Shown one piece after another: positions 1 to 12,591 of a DNA stretch of 64,000 nt. This stretch comes from Protula sp. h YS-2021 (Eukaryota; Annelida; Polychaeta; Sabellida; Serpulidae): assembly GCA_949752745.1 (NCBI GenBank), contig OX457031.1, positions 50,144,188-50,208,187 of the forward strand. Direction: 5' to 3'. Under the pieces are notes generated by a model. The model saw only the letters and a list, made by a program, of their open reading frames with translations. It was not told where the DNA came from and did not search any database. Positions within the stretch are counted from its first letter, which is position 1. Each line of letters opens with the position of its first letter. The position numbers and the translations under genes were made by a program.

Positions 1-360
1 TCATTATTTTACCCCATCTCTGTTCAATGCCATGACCACAAACGCATTAGTTATTCTTTAAAGCTGAGAATACACGAAATTAAACTGCAAGTCTGTTGTT
101 GTTTGCGTAGTGGTGAAGCTATAGCCAGACCACATCCACTTTAGATTTTAGAAACGACTCTTGATGCTTGTGTTGATATTTTTAAGAGGATATGTTGGTA
201 TCTTTAGAGCTGTTTAGGATGTCATTTTTTGGGTATCAAAATGGTGCATTACATGATGTTCGAGCTGTATTTGTTCAAAAAGAGTTCTGCTAATATTTTC
301 AAGTATTGTCTTGAAGGTTCGTAGTAGTTCAGAAATGGGTGTTCTACTGTAGTCAATCAT

Positions 361-700
361 CGTGACGTCATCTACTACTAGGACATAGTCGCCAGACCCC
401 GCCCCCCCCCCCCCCCCCCCTTGGAGATACTTTGTCAGACCCCACCCCTAAGACAAAGTCGTCAGACCCCCCCCCCCCCCCCAACCAAAAAAAAAAAAAA
501 AAAAACAACCAACAACAATCAACCAATAGCCAACACTGAAATGTGTTCTCAGACGTCCCTTTTATACACCCCAGGTTTCGATCCAATGTGATTTCCAAGT
601 TCTGGGGGTCTGACATAGTATCTCCTAGGGAGGGGGGTCTGACGACTATGTCCTAGGGGGAGGAGGCGGGGCTTCAGAGATGGCGTCATGATGACGACAC
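361..700. repeat. fold-back repeat 1
   Basis: The left side (about 361-480) carries units like 'aggacatagtcgccagacccc' broken by long C runs. The right side (about 599-700) carries the same units inverted ('ggtctgacgactatgtccta'). About 110 bp separates them. It has no credible coding potential; the short reading frames here are translations of the repeat. Confidence 0.7.
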
Positions 701-1406
701 GATGATTGAATGCAGCAGAACATCCATTTCTCAAGTACTGTTTGTAATTGCGCTAGAACAAATGCTTTTGTGTAGCCGAGGTGCAGGTATATCATCTTAA
801 GTGTTCACTATCGAATGTGTTCTTCTGACATTGACTGCTTCAGAGTTGTGCTAGTAGCTCAGACTGCACATTTATTCTCTAATGGAGCCCTCCTTATAAA
901 TTTTTATACCACAAGTAGGTCAGTATGATTTACGTTTGCAGATTTAGCTGAGACAACAAGTATGTTTTATTTTTATATGATAAACCTCATCTCCAGTCGT
1001 TTTGGATTTTGAATTTATCTAGATTTCTTGTCGTTACTCTTTCATTCGCTTAGTTATTTATAGTGATTGAGTTTCGGTTGGTATCATCTCAAACGTTCTT
1101 GCTGCATTTACTTGCATGCCATCCGCAGTGGTCCAACGCACATTATGATTCACACATGTTTGAAAGTTGTTCGGTCGGCATCGTTAAAGTTTTGCACAAT
1201 TTCCTGTCTCATGGTGTCATTAGCATACTTGTATATAGGTAGATCTTATGTGTAGACTCTGATCATGGCACAAACTATTTCATGCTAAATATCTTTCTCT
1301 GTCGAAATGAATCCTTCATTATAGGATAGGTTCATCTGCTGTTACCAATTTTAATTTGTGTTCCCTCATTCAAGAATGATGATATTCTAGAATATTTAAC
1401 AAAAGG

Positions 1407-1453
<47 letters not shown>

Positions 1454-2480
1454 TACTACCTTTTGTTTTGTTTAATGTGTGTAGTTCTTTAACGATCTCA
1501 CAAGAGCAGTCACGCGAAAAAACATCAAGTCCGTCCAAAAGGGCGGGTTGCAACAGAGAAATGAAGACTAATCTATAACCGTTCCCAGAAATCGACCATC
1601 AGTTCTCATTTCCAGGTAGGTTTTATTAGCGATGTTTCAAATCATTGCTTGAGTCGAGACTTTTGCTTTCTACAAAAACAGGATTTATTCAGCAATATAG
1701 TATAAAAATAGAATTGGCTATTATAATTTTTATAATGTAAAACAATAGCTGTGTATTTTTATGCAAACCTAAAGCGATAAATCTACTGTTCTACAACTCC
1801 AGAAATAAAATATTTATTGATTTGATATTTTTTTGCTTTAAATCATAAAATTTGTTTAAGATCAAATGCATTATGTTTCATATTTGAACAACTGTTACGT
1901 GTATACATTTGTTAAAAGAGCTTAATAAATTGCCAGTTAGTAAATGCGTGTTAAGTTTACAAAATTTTCTCACATTTTTTATGACAGTCCCTTCTTCAAG
2001 GCCAAATACCCAACACCAGTTTAAAGGGAGTTTACAAAGTGACGATTGTTACACTCGCGAATAAGCTACCTCTCATAAAATAAAAATCAAAACAAAGCAG
2101 TTTACGCAGAAAAACCCAGACGTAGCGCTCCAGAGGCTGTGACTATATGATTGCATCAATGGTAGTATACTTAGCAATATTAGATCTGAGCACAACATGC
2201 AATAAATAAATTTCCAGCTCATTAAAATTTGATATTGAAGGGATAAAAGCAGGTAGTTGTTGAATTTTTGTTGGGCCTGTTACTTAATAGAGTGCTTTAT
2301 ATACAATTAAGTACATGGGTATATGATGAGACTGATATTTGTGGCCCTAACATAATATTTATGATCAAACCCCTACATAAAATATGATAATCTTTTTCAC
2401 CTTCATTGTTTTACAAAAACGGATGGCCGAAAGACTCATTTGTGCTGATTTTGAATTTCGTGGTGGTGAATAATTCCGTG
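701..2480. other. non-coding AT-rich stretch
   Basis: No supportable gene was seen. The only structure is an (AT)n block at about 1411-1455, flanked by complementary AACAAAAGG / CCTTTTGTT arms, which could form a cruciform. Confidence 0.6.
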
Positions 2481-2530
2481 CAGTCGTTTAGATGAGGCAA
2501 CTTGAGCGAAAGCCGCTGCTTTCCACAGAT

Positions 2531-2599
2531 AGCCAGTTTCGAACCAGGGACCTTGGGATTACAAGACCAACGCTCAACCGACTGAGCTAACCTCCACCC
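2531..2599 (-). repeat. tRNA-derived SINE head (tRNA-Thr-like)
   Basis: On the minus strand a Pol III A box (TAGCTCAGTCGG) and a B box (GGTTCGAAAC) flank a threonine-like anticodon loop (CTTGTAA). The acceptor stem does not pair and the T and anticodon stems have mismatches, so this is more likely a tRNA-derived SINE or decayed tRNA than a working gene. Confidence 0.55.
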
Positions 2600-2814
2600 T
2601 TATTCAATTTTGTTTTTGACGATCCTAATGGAAGTTGCGGAAGTCAGAAAACGGAACTGAAAAAAATTCAGTTATAAAAATATTGCTTTAAATGTAATTT
2701 TGCCACAATTTAACACAGAATAAAAAAATGTAAAAAAAATGTATGAAAAAATTTATCACATGTTATAGAAAAAAATGAATGATATATATGCTATGAAATA
2801 AATAAATAAATGAA

Positions 2815-3266
2815 TCATGCACTTGATATCTTTGTAATGACAACAATTGCATAAATTGTTATAATAATAAAACACAACCAAAATAAAAGCCTGTCAATCA
2901 ACTTAGAAAGAAGTTTCCATTCGTTCAGTAGCTGATCCTTTCTTTGTGTGTCTCTAATATGACTGGTAATTTCTCGCATTTCTTTCAAAATTTCCATCAG
3001 TTCATTATTATTGTCAATTTTCTTAGCTTCATTTTTGTCAGCAAGTAAAACATCAGTCGTTGGTTTTATTTTGTGTGAAAATTCTTTTTCGTTGATTTCA
3101 GGTACTTCTTTCATCAAGCAGAAAATTCTCGCCATATATTTGAAGGCAATTAGTCGAATAATTCCCGGGACTCGATTTGTGTCAGAACTACTATCAAGAT
3201 AAACGGATATCATTGATATTAGCAGAGAAACGGTGGCCATACACATCACAAACATCACCATCTGAC
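2815..3266 (-). CDS. nAChR-like terminal exon (TM3, cytoplasmic loop, TM4)
   Basis: Acceptor TTTCTCAG; the split serine codon is completed from the previous exon. TM3 is MVMFVMCMATVSLLISMISV, followed by VPGIIRLIAFKYMARIF (the post-TM3 VPxxxRxxF signature), a charged loop of about 65 residues and TM4 (LLFWLCFIIITIYAIVVI) close to the stop. The loop is short for the family. Confidence 0.88.
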
Positions 3267-6200
3267 CTGAGAAAGAGATTTAATTTTATTTTAATGACTA
3301 CCGGAGCACAATGGTTTGGAAACTGTTTGATCATATATATTGATCACTTCAAGCATGTGTCAGAAAAAATGACAGAAATGTATGTGAGTTACTAAATATA
3401 TTATTTCAAGTCCTTTAAACTTCCTTTGTGATAAACGCATCAACGCTGTACCTAACAAAGTAACTGCCTAAAAGTTTACAGCATTATACGTTTAGTTGGT
3501 ATAAGAAACAAATATACTGACCCAGAAAAGAAAGTATACAGTAAAACAGTTAATTTTTTTATTTCTTGAGGTATGATCTTTATATTGACATATTTGATTT
3601 GTTTTATTCTTTTACAGAGTATGTGCATTTTTAGCACAATTAACGAAATAATGAAGTAGATATGAAACAACTCCATTTTTACCACAGGTACTGTCATAGC
3701 GAGTGTGTGTTTGTGCTTAGGTACTGTTTAATTAGTCGTGTATGTTCTTGAAACATAGGTATGTGCTTAAACAATTGATTTTTTAACAATCACGAATAAA
3801 AATGCCACGGCTTACGCAAGCTCAAAGAGAGCAAGCAATCGGCATGTTAAGTATAGGAGTCTCCGAAAGAAAGTTCGCCAGATGCTTTGGTTGTACTCGC
3901 GCTGCAATATTTTGTTTCGGTAAGGATATGGGGAGCAATACGATTCGGCTGGCGTACACAACTGATGGCTATCGATGGAAACCTTACTGCTAATTGGTAT
4001 ATTGATACCATATTGAGTGCTCAGGTTGTCCCATACATGCAGCAACATTCGCACTGTACTTCATACACGATAATGTACGGCCTCACGTCCCTCATGTGTT
4101 TCAACAGTACCTACAGACTAATAACATTCAGCCTATATCATGGCCTGCCTTATTACCGGATCTTAATACAATTGAACATATTTGGGATCACATAGGCCGC
4201 CGAGTACGGGCCTGAGCACTGAACCGCGCTGAACTTCGTCAAACGTTTATAGAGTGGCACAACTACCCCAGTACAGAATCAACAGATTTGTTACGTCAGT
4301 ACCAAGACGAATCCAAGCTATGCTCAGCTTAGGGCTAATGGTGAACATACGCTATATTAGTTAGTGATGAATTATGTCTTGTTTGTGTAAATCGAAAATG
4401 GCATTCGTCTAATACTCTGGTTACGCTTAATTGTTTATTGCAAGGAGGTCGCTTTCATGTTTCGTCCAGCTGCACAGCATTCTTATAACTTTCAACGTGT
4501 GAAGTATTAAAAAATCAGATAAGTAGCTTTTGATATTTTGGTGCTTTAAGTTGCTGTATACTTGCTTTTTGGGGGTTAGTATATATACCGTCTCTATATC
4601 TTATATACCATTTTACTAATTATATACTTACTAATAATAGGAGAGGTGTCTGAATTAACCGGTGTGCTGTCCGCTATGATGATTTGAAATACAGAGAAAG
4701 CCAGCAAAACCGTGATACCAAGAGATACTTTTTCTCCGCATCCGGGTGGCAGCCAGAACAAACCCAGCGTAATGCCAACAATGAACACCGTTGGTATGAT
4801 AATGTTGTAGATGTAGTACAATGGCTTAGATAATTAATAGAACATGATAAATATACAATGTGGACTTTGTGTAGTAGAAAATGCAAATCTGAATCAATGC
4901 ATTTAAAAAAAAACTGATCATGTAATAAACAACAAATATCTCTGCATTTATAGCAATTATTAATGTAAAATACAACTTCTAATGCCTGTTCTATTATCAG
5001 CTCTTTTATGCAAGCCATTTTAAAGACATTTAACAAATTTTCCAATTAATACTTTAATTCAAACTACTGAATGTTATTCATGGTAAAGCAACCATTTCAG
5101 AGTGATGCAGACTTCAGACGAAATGCTCTTATTACGATGGTTTATCCGTAAGTGAGCTTGAAGGGAACATCTACTCAGATTAGTCAATGGCTTCAAATAG
5201 TTATTACCTTCACAAGAAATAAATGCGTGCATTTGAAATTTTAACTGATATTAGATAAGACAGTAATTGAGTAATTCATTTGAAAAGAAGTAAGTTGCAA
5301 CAATAGCTTAATTATGATACTTGACATTCTGAAGCATCAATTAAGCTTTAGGCATTTTATGAAATGTATCAATTTGCTGTACTACCTTTCGTTTCCAATA
5401 AAATTTGAAATTTAAGGCCGGATAGGAGATGCGCTCCGAGCCGTAGGTGTCACGCACTGTATCGGTTTTCTGCAATATCCATAAACTATTTTCTTGGTAG
5501 GCCTCGGTAAAAATAGCATCACCTCGTTCAGTTGAAAATTGCAAGTCTACCTGCAAACCATAAAAATGTGTCAAAGTAAATACTTTCTGCACTTAGTTTT
5601 CATATGTTTGGCATATTTGATTTTATGTACGCTTCACTATAAAGTTCGTTTTTTTCAGTAGTTTATGCAGAAGGAATTTAAAATACGTAATAATGTCTTT
5701 TAGACCTAATTTAACAATCCGTCATTACTTTTGTTTACGTTACTAACTAGGTTTAAATCTGATATTCACGAAAAATGTGTGGATTTCTCAGAGAGCATTG
5801 TAAAGGGCGACGAGCAAAAGGGAATATATTTTATCTTGTATTATATTAAAACATAAATTATATAATGATAAACTAATAACAACATCACTAAACTAGAACA
5901 CTGGTTTTTACCAGCCAGGGACCATAAATTTCTGAAGACTTAGAAGTCTCGAACTGTTTATTAAAAGTAATGCCATGTCACTTGCATTAAAACTGTCTGT
6001 AACACAGCTTTTGAATTTATTATCCGAGTAAACATTTCCACGCCGATATAGCATCGATTTTAGGTTTGCGACCTTCACCCGACTAAACGACATAATTAAT
6101 GTGGTTTTAATTTAGTTGAAATGGGTCGCGAACATGGACCAATGTCTAATCAATATCATTGACGCAACGTTGAACAAACACTGGATATGTGTATACGTTT

Positions 6201-9200
6201 ATTTCCCCCCCCCCCCCAAAAAAAACTCACTTTCGCAATTCTAGTTGGTTCTGATTTTTCGCCCCCATAGATTAAAGTCTCTTACGCATCGTTGAATAGA
6301 TATCGGTTAAGCAATGTTGTGTAGACTTTCACCAGCGCCTAATCAACGTCTTTGGTCAACTTTGAATAGACTTTGGAAAAGCGCCGTTTTGTATAGACAT
6401 CACAAATGGAAATGGGAAAGACGTGCCGGTCAAAACAAAAGAAACACTACATCATGCTGTTGTACACCATAATAGTTCGTGACAGATTGCTTTAAAAATT
6501 GGCCAAAATGTAGGCGTAAAATATGGAAAATTTTATTCCCGCTTACCTTCTGTAAGTTCATGAAAATTTTTAGGTAGACATTAATTTTATTAGTAACGAA
6601 AATCCGGCGTAAAAAGTGATCGTAGAAATGTTTACTGGAATTAATAAATTCTTATAATGTCATAAGCGTTATGTGTCGTCATAACTTAACAGTCTAGTGA
6701 CATATGGGCGGTTCATACAGAAAGGTTTAATTTACAGCCAGTTATTTTGGACAGTTAGATGCAAAACAAAAATGGTAATATGGTAAAAAAATAAACAAAC
6801 GAAGTATAGAACTTCGTATCTGGAAATAAAATTTTAATTTCGTTGGAAAATAAAGGGGAGGGTAACGAAATGAAAAGTAAATAAATGATAAAAGGTAGAG
6901 AGCTGGCAAAAAAATATTCATAACATTCAGTCATTTATAATGTGAATACAACTTCGTAGCAAGAGTAATTACATTCAAATTTGGAAGGTAAACTTCACCA
7001 CAGAAAAAATTGTTGTTCAACCAGAAAACAAGCTAAAACACACAGCAAAGGCGCTATATGTGCTTACTCACCTTCCACTGCGAATATAGCAACAAGCTGA
7101 GGTTGCACTACGAGTTCATAGCGCGTGCATTATATATGGGCTTCAACGGTAAAATTTCAATGTCTGTTTCTGCATACAAAATGCAAATGAGATTAAAAGA
7201 ACTAGAGATGGAATAAATAGACATATTACAGTCTTTGCTAAATTTTGTCAGGCTCACCCTAATCTTCAGAGACTAGCTCGTGGGACAAGTTCAAGGCAGA
7301 AGAAAATCATACTGAAACACCTTGCCACATTGAATAAACTATTAGGAAAGAAAATCCCCAAGTCCCATCATGTACAGCATGGAATTAATGAGAGCTGTCT
7401 ACCATGGATAAGGGATACTGCCAGTTTTCCAAGCGGATGCCGCATTTCTGCTCGTCAAAGGGATAGTATGTGATATCCAGCGGACACGAGGTGTGTATAT
7501 GGCCACCAAATGCCCATCTTATATGTCCAGAAGACAGAAGAAGGATCCGAAAATCTTCCCTGTATGTCGTCTTGTAGACGCTCTCCGCACTGAAAGAGTA
7601 CATGTGTGAACCAGATGTTTTGCCCTTGGTTGCAAGCTATTGCTACATGCAATATTTTTAGAATAAAGGAGACTGAATACTTATTGAGAACATAAAATTA
7701 GAAAGTTTAGTCTGGAATTTTGACAGAATTTATAGTCTTATTCTCTTTCGCCTTTGATACGTCTGCTGCAAAAGCAGATAATTGTTTACTAATTTACACA
7801 TGAAAAATTGCTGTATGTTCATGTTGAAAAAATAATTAAATTAAAGAAAATCATATCTGCTAAGGAGTTTCGTGATCAAACCCGAGTGCTTGACACTGAT
7901 GCTAGCTGTTTAGTCGAGTGTATTTAAACCGTAGTTGAAAAAAGTGCTTTAAAATAATTAAACAAAGCATATTTATTTTAATGCAGAAAAGGCGACACTA
8001 AACTATTATATTGTTAATATGCGAGTTAAGACCGTGGCCTAAAATTATTTCACATTAAAACAGGAATTTTATTTGCGATTACCTGTTTACTACGGCAGTG
8101 TCTGGAAGCCAAACATCTCTGGGAAACAGGACCATTCTTCTGGTATGGTTAAAGTCACTTGGATCCCATTGCAAGAATTGATCAATCCATTGCTATTTGA
8201 CATTGAAAGTAAAGTCATTTCGTTTCACTTAGTGTGTGTCACCTTCACTAAATTTCCTTACAATAATTTATCTAAGTATTAAAAGAGAACCTTGCTGCCA
8301 TTTCCCCCTCCCCCCACCCCCACCACAAGTAGAGTTTGTCTTAAATTCTGAAATTAGTGAGCTATAGGGTCAGTTTCATTTCTCTTTAATTCGGAGTTTC
8401 GCTGGCACTACAGTCACTATCGGGACTTTTGAAAAATGGTGTTATTTATGAGGCCCCGATGTGCACAACTTCAGATCATTTACCAAATATGCGGTAAATT
8501 TGGTGGTTCTGCGACCAGTATGATTAGAGGAGTAGTGGGATTTCAACCGCCCTTTTGAAAACAAAAGTAATAAATGACGGACCAACAAAGAGGAAAAAAG
8601 ATCCAAAACATTGTCTCTGTACAATCTTAATGTATTTTTTCACAAGTCTTCGGCTTGCCAAGTGTTAAATATTATTTTTTTATCCAGGTGTTTAATACTT
8701 CGCCTTTGGAAAATATTGGCAGCAACAAGGCGTTTTAAAAGCTAAAGAACATCAATTAATGCTTTTTTTCACCAAGTATGGGATTATGCCGATTCATAAT
8801 TTTTGGCGTAATGTGCAAAGAAGTAAATGATTTGTCAGATTCATATTTTTTCTTGAAATCTATAAATAGCAAACAAGACTTACAATTTCTAGACTTCCTA
8901 CAATAGTCATAGTTTCTTTCTTCTCATCCTGAGCAAACAATAATAAAAAGGTCATCTGTTCAAAAGATGCTTGAAATACTCCGCAACACGGTTTCATAAC
9001 ACCATAAACCTATAATTTTTCTTAAAACATGGCATTTTTTGTAGTGTATTTTTTTTTATTAAAGCATGGTGTTTTGTGGTGTATTTAGATGATCTCGTGT
9101 GTCAACTTCACGTCATAACTTTTAAAAATTATCCTAGTCTAAATATAAATTTGAATGATCAAGGAAGCAGAACATTTTTCGAAAATGATGCGTGATAGTT

Positions 9201-11223
9201 GTTGGATCAGAAGTGTTTCGTCTGATAAGATGCCATGAGGAATTCGGATTAGCGCACGATGCCACTGACCAACCTCGCCACGCATAACTGACCTCCACCG
9301 TGACGTTCGACTTTTCCACTTCCGCAGTAGACTGTATTTAAAGTCCAGTGGCAGCATCGGCTATTACTTCGGTAAGACACAAACTCGGAAATAAACGTAA
9401 GAGGCGATTTCATGTGATGTATTGAAGATCGTAACATTCAGCCACACCTCGCCTATATACCACCAGTGTTGGGTAATCGCATACAATGTGTAAGGCGTCA
9501 AATTCATTCAGTCAGAGGATGGCAACAACTCTTATGTGTTACTATGTGTGTCCATAATACGCAGAGAAAGAGGTGGGGGGGGGGGGGGTAATTTTGAGAT
9601 CAGAAGAGGTCCGCGAGGATTGCCAGACAATTTCGTTAAAAAGCTATTTCATAATTCGCTCCGTTTATAGTTAAAAAAAGGTATTATTTCAAACATTTCA
9701 CTCCGCGTTTAGGGGTTGTTTTTTAAAAGATAAGGATGGTAAGCAGTTGGTACGTGAGTGACGCCCTTCAGTGATGAGTCACGTTTCCTGTTACCCCATA
9801 ATGTTATCATAAAGACCATGAAAGGAGACACAATGGCGCCGAATTTTAACCAGAATCTGCATAGACTGTTCATGCATGATACTCATCGCAAACTACGGTA
9901 GATTGTTTATCAACGGATGCAACTAAGGTACCAAATGGTTACTAAACGTATCCATGCATGGCTTTTTAAAACGACCGCCAAGCGCGGAACACTATGTTAT
10001 AAATAACAGCCCCTTTTAACCAAACAGAGACGCAATGTAACACTTATCCTCGATTTGCTCATACGGTGCTATTGTTTTATTACAGAAGAGTTGTAAATAA
10101 CAGACACAAGAGCTAGGGGCTGAAGAGTTGTACATAACAAACACAACAGCTAGGGGCTGAAGAGTTGTACATAACAAACACAGGAACTAGGGGCTTACGA
10201 TTTGTACATAACAAACACAACAGCTAGGGGCTGAAGAGTTGTACATAACAAACACAGGAACTAGGGGCTGAAGAGTTGTACATAACAAACACAGGAACTA
10301 GGGGCTGAAGAGTTGTACATAACAAACACAACAGCTAGGGGCTGAAGAGTTGTACATAACAAACACAGGAACTAGGGGCTTAAGATTTGTACATAACAAA
10401 CACAGGAACTAGGGGCTGAAGAGTTGTACATAACAAACACAGGAACTAGGGGCTGAAGAGTTGTACATAACAAACACAGGAACTAGGGGCTTAAGATTTG
10501 TACATAACAAACACAACAGCTAGGGGCTGAAGAGTTGTACATAACAAACACAGGAACTAGGGGCTGAAGAGTTGTACATAACAAACACAGGAACTAGGGG
10601 CTGAAGAGTTGTACATAACAAACACAGGAACTAGGGGCTGAAGAGTTGTACATAACAAACACAGGAACTAGGGGCTGAAGAGTTGTACATAACAAACACA
10701 GGAACTAGGGACTGAAGAGTTGTACATAGCAAACACAGGAACTAGGGGCTTAAGATTTGTACATAACAAACACAGGGACTAGGGGCTGAAGAGTTGTACA
10801 TAGCAAACACAGGAACTAGGGGCTGAAGATTTGTACATAACAAACACAGGGACTAGGGGCTTAAAATTTGTACATAACAAACACAGGAACTAGGGGCTGA
10901 AGAGTTGTACATAACAAACACAGGAACTAGGGGCCGAAGAGTTGTACATAACAAACACAAGAGCTAGGGGCTGAAGGTTTGTACATAACAAACACAGGAA
11001 CTAGGGGCTCTTCACTGTAGCCTACCGGTGCCTTTCGACTTCTTGGCAATGAACTAATTCTGGTTGACCAATGACATACTCACTATGGCACTGAGACTTC
11101 TGATATGAAGGGTGAGGTTGAGGGTAACCACATCATTTGGAAGAAAGGCAGGTCTGACTGCCGGGTCATAGTTCAGAAATAGCTCGTGTTTCAGACAGGA
11201 CTCAGGGCTGTAGCAGGCTCCAC
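2815..11223 (-). CDS. nicotinic acetylcholine receptor-like (Cys-loop) ion-channel subunit, 7 exons, 5' end missing
   Basis: Pentameric ligand-gated cation channel subunit of the plasma membrane. Seven exons on the minus strand, all with AG/GT borders and compatible phases: 11223-11084, 9331-9293, 8192-8083, 7589-7403, 5550-5386, 4824-4632, 3266-2815 (stop TGA at 2815-2817). They encode about 427 residues: the extracellular domain, a 13-residue Cys-loop (CPLDITYYPFDEQKC), TM1-TM3, a short intracellular loop and TM4. The GEK motif before TM2 is the cation-selective type. The loop-C position (DTYGSERISYP) lacks the vicinal Cys pair of alpha subunits, so this should be a non-alpha or divergent subunit. 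The signal-peptide exon must lie beyond 11223 and was not found. Exon 2 (39 bp) is the least certain. Family assignment is firm; ligand is unknown. Introns carry repeats, including a Tc1 remnant and a 37-bp minisatellite. Confidence 0.88.
3802..4333 (+). pseudogene. Tc1-like transposase remnant (internally deleted)
   Basis: It begins MPRLTQAQREQAIGML, the N-terminal helix-turn-helix of Tc1 transposases, then jumps over the missing middle to the DDE region. The C-terminal half shows GNLTANWYID, then after a frameshift near 4050 the HDN of the second catalytic aspartate, and DLNTIEHIWD with the catalytic glutamate, followed by a stop. It lies in the intron between the last two receptor exons, in antisense orientation to the host gene. 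It cannot be active. Confidence 0.82.
4632..4824 (-). CDS. nAChR-like exon f (TM1-TM2)
   Basis: Acceptor CTAAG, donor GTAAGT. It encodes TM1 (PLYYIYNIIIPTVFIVGITL), the PPGCGEK linker and TM2 (SLGITVLLAFSVFQIIIAD), then TPVNSDTSPII. Glutamate at position -1' and leucine at 9' fit a cation-conducting pore. It ends in phase 1. Confidence 0.9.
4827..5340. other. intron sequence of the nAChR-like gene
   Basis: AT-rich intron with nothing recognisable. The intron at 5551-7402 holds a block with scattered AACGTT/GACGTC motifs at 6110-6410 but no gene. Confidence 0.5.
5386..5550 (-). CDS. nAChR-like exon e (loop C, pre-TM1)
   Basis: Acceptor TTTGCAG, donor GTAGTA, 55 codons in phase 0. It reads VDLQFSTERGDAIF and then YQENSLWILQ, followed by the pre-TM1 strand ending FYWKRK. 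The YxxCC of alpha subunits is replaced by YGSER, so no vicinal disulfide is possible. Confidence 0.85.
6110..6410. repeat. ACGT-motif dispersed repeat, copy 1
   Basis: Clusters of CAACGTTG-, AACGTC- and 'aatagac'-type motifs recur here and at about 11395-11500, 12070-12210, 12480-12575, 14010-14070, 15470-15770, 15960-16215, 56860-56990 and 62200-62480. Some copies share 'cagtaaacattgcgacgt'. This looks like an old non-autonomous DNA-transposon family. Confidence 0.5.
7403..7589 (-). CDS. nAChR-like exon d (Cys-loop)
   Basis: Acceptor TTTCAG, donor GTAGAC. It contains the disulfide-linked Cys-loop with exactly 13 residues between the cysteines and the conserved YPFDEQKC, followed by the WQYP tryptophan. 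The loop-B segment reads GHIRWAFGGHIHTSC, lacking the usual W-x-P spacing, so ligand contacts may differ from classical subunits. Confidence 0.92.
8083..8192 (-). CDS. nAChR-like exon c (loop A region)
   Basis: Acceptor AATAG before 8192, donor GTAATC after 8083. It encodes the W-x-D...LxW...W-x-P-D block (WIDQFLQWDPSDFN, then VWLPDTAVVN), the most diagnostic extracellular segment of Cys-loop receptors. It ends in phase 2 (AG) and the serine codon is completed by the T that opens the next exon. Confidence 0.88.
9293..9331 (-). CDS. nAChR-like exon b (short exon, tentative)
   Basis: A 39-bp exon with acceptor ACAG and donor GTCAGT, phase 0 at both ends. It encodes STAEVEKSNVTVE, which joins to QWIDQFLQW of the next exon and aligns with the DEKNQ...TTNVWLRQYW segment that sits in a similarly short exon in this family. 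An alternative donor 17 bases further on (GTTGGT) would break the frame, so this border was preferred. Confidence 0.55.
10085..11010. repeat. 37-bp minisatellite in nAChR-like intron
   Basis: About 25 head-to-tail copies of a 37-bp unit containing 'gaagagttgtacataacaaa' and 'cacaggaactaggggct'. Variants alternate 'acaacagctagg' with 'acaggaactagg', and 'ctgaagagttg' with 'cttaagatttg', which suggests higher-order structure. It lies between exons a and b. Confidence 0.95.
11084..11223 (-). CDS. nAChR-like exon a (N-terminal ligand-binding domain)
   Basis: Acceptor ATAG before 11223 and donor GTGAGT after 11084. It encodes the first helix and strand of the extracellular domain, recognisable as LNYDPAVRPAFLPNDVVTLN, which matches the NYxPxVRPV...D.V.V start of nicotinic subunits. 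It ends in phase 0. It begins with two bases of a split codon, so at least one upstream exon with the signal peptide exists. Confidence 0.85.
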
Positions 11224-11501
11224 CTATTTCAATATAAAGCAAATAAATTATTACAAGATTCGATAGTATATGGATAGATTACCTTCTGGAGTTTTGGGGC
11301 GGGCAGTCAGAAAATTGACAAGCGATATTTGTTTGATTAGAAAACGCAAGCGATTGACCACCATTTTTTACACGGTAGAGCTTGCATTACTCCCCAGTAA
11401 ACATTACGATGTCCATTCGACGTCTGTTCTAGGCTGCAACGTCCACCAACCCATGTCCAAACTCTCTAAAACGTTGCGGTTGGTTGCTTTACGCGAGGGT
11501 A

Positions 11502-12068
11502 GGACAGTTCACCACCGGACTTTTCGCCACCAGACAGTTCGCCACCGGACAGTTCGCCACCACCTTATTTTAAAACGGTCATGTTTGCCACCAAACCATA
11601 TTTTCATTTTTCTTTTTTTTTTTTGCATTATACTTTGACACATGTAAATCGGTGCGTATTTGTATTTGATCAAACGCTCTCTGTTCTATTATTTAACTTC
11701 AATTATCCAGTTGAAAACTTCCTTCCTTTGTTTGTACAAATAAACGGTGTATTTCCTTTTACTACAGACATAAATGTAAGTAAAAATACTTAAAATACAA
11801 AATAGGTTTACGCATTTTTTTACAGAAATTACAAAATGGTTTGGTAGCGACCATGACCTTTTTTAATTAAGCCGGTGGCGAACTATCCGGTGGCGAACAG
11901 TCCGGTGGCAAACTGTCCGGTGGCAAACTGTCCGGTGGCGAACTATCCGGTGGCGAACAGTCCGGTGGCGAACTATCCGGTGGGGAACTATCCGGTGGCG
12001 AACTGTCCGGTGGCGAACAGTCCGGTGGCGAACTATCCGGTGGCGAACTATCCGGTGGCGAACTGTCC
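11502..12068. repeat. fold-back repeat 2 with 15-bp arm units
   Basis: The right arm (about 11872-12068) has 13 tandem copies of 'tccggtggcgaacta'-type 15-mers. The left arm (about 11502-11563) has four copies in inverted orientation. Just inside, 'ggtcatgtttgccaccaaac' is matched by an inverted partner near 11840-11865. The roughly 300-bp centre is AT-rich. Reading frames here (VANCPVANSP...) are the repeat translated. Confidence 0.85.
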
Positions 12069-12591
12069 GCGCCCCGTTTTTCACTGCGATAAATCGCAAC
12101 GCCTATCCGACGTTTTGTCAAAACGTTGGATAGACATTGGGATTTGGAGATTTTTGAAAGTCGAAACAACTTCTTATGCCTGGAATAGTACAGACGTCGG
12201 GAACCTAACCGAAAAAAATATTATATCATCGCTCACCGGAAATGGCAGCCATGATAGTTGAAAATGAGTAAAAATGACGAATTGAGCATTAGTATCTTTT
12301 TTTATCGCTTTCTTTTGGAAAATAGACATGAAAATTGCTTATTAAAACTTTAAGTTTAATAGAAAATCACTTCACTACTTCACTACTTTAATACTTTAAC
12401 ACACAAGATGACAAAGGGGCGGGAGTACTTTAATGGAGGCTACTTCATTTCAGAAATACCAATTTCCCAATATCTATACAACCACCTTTCTCGTCTACAC
12501 AGCATCGCTGTGCCAATGTCTATCCAACGCGGATTCTCTGACCCTTATCTAACGTCGGCAGAAGACGCTGTTTCGACTTACACAACCAAAT

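Noticed and set aside
2531..2599. Functional tRNA-Thr gene
   Set aside because: A and B boxes are present but acceptor and T stems do not pair; a tRNA-derived SINE is more likely.
11863..12261. VANCPVANSP / SSPPDSSPPD repeat proteins on both strands
   Set aside because: Translation of the 15-bp fold-back arm; no start context, splice sites or domain.
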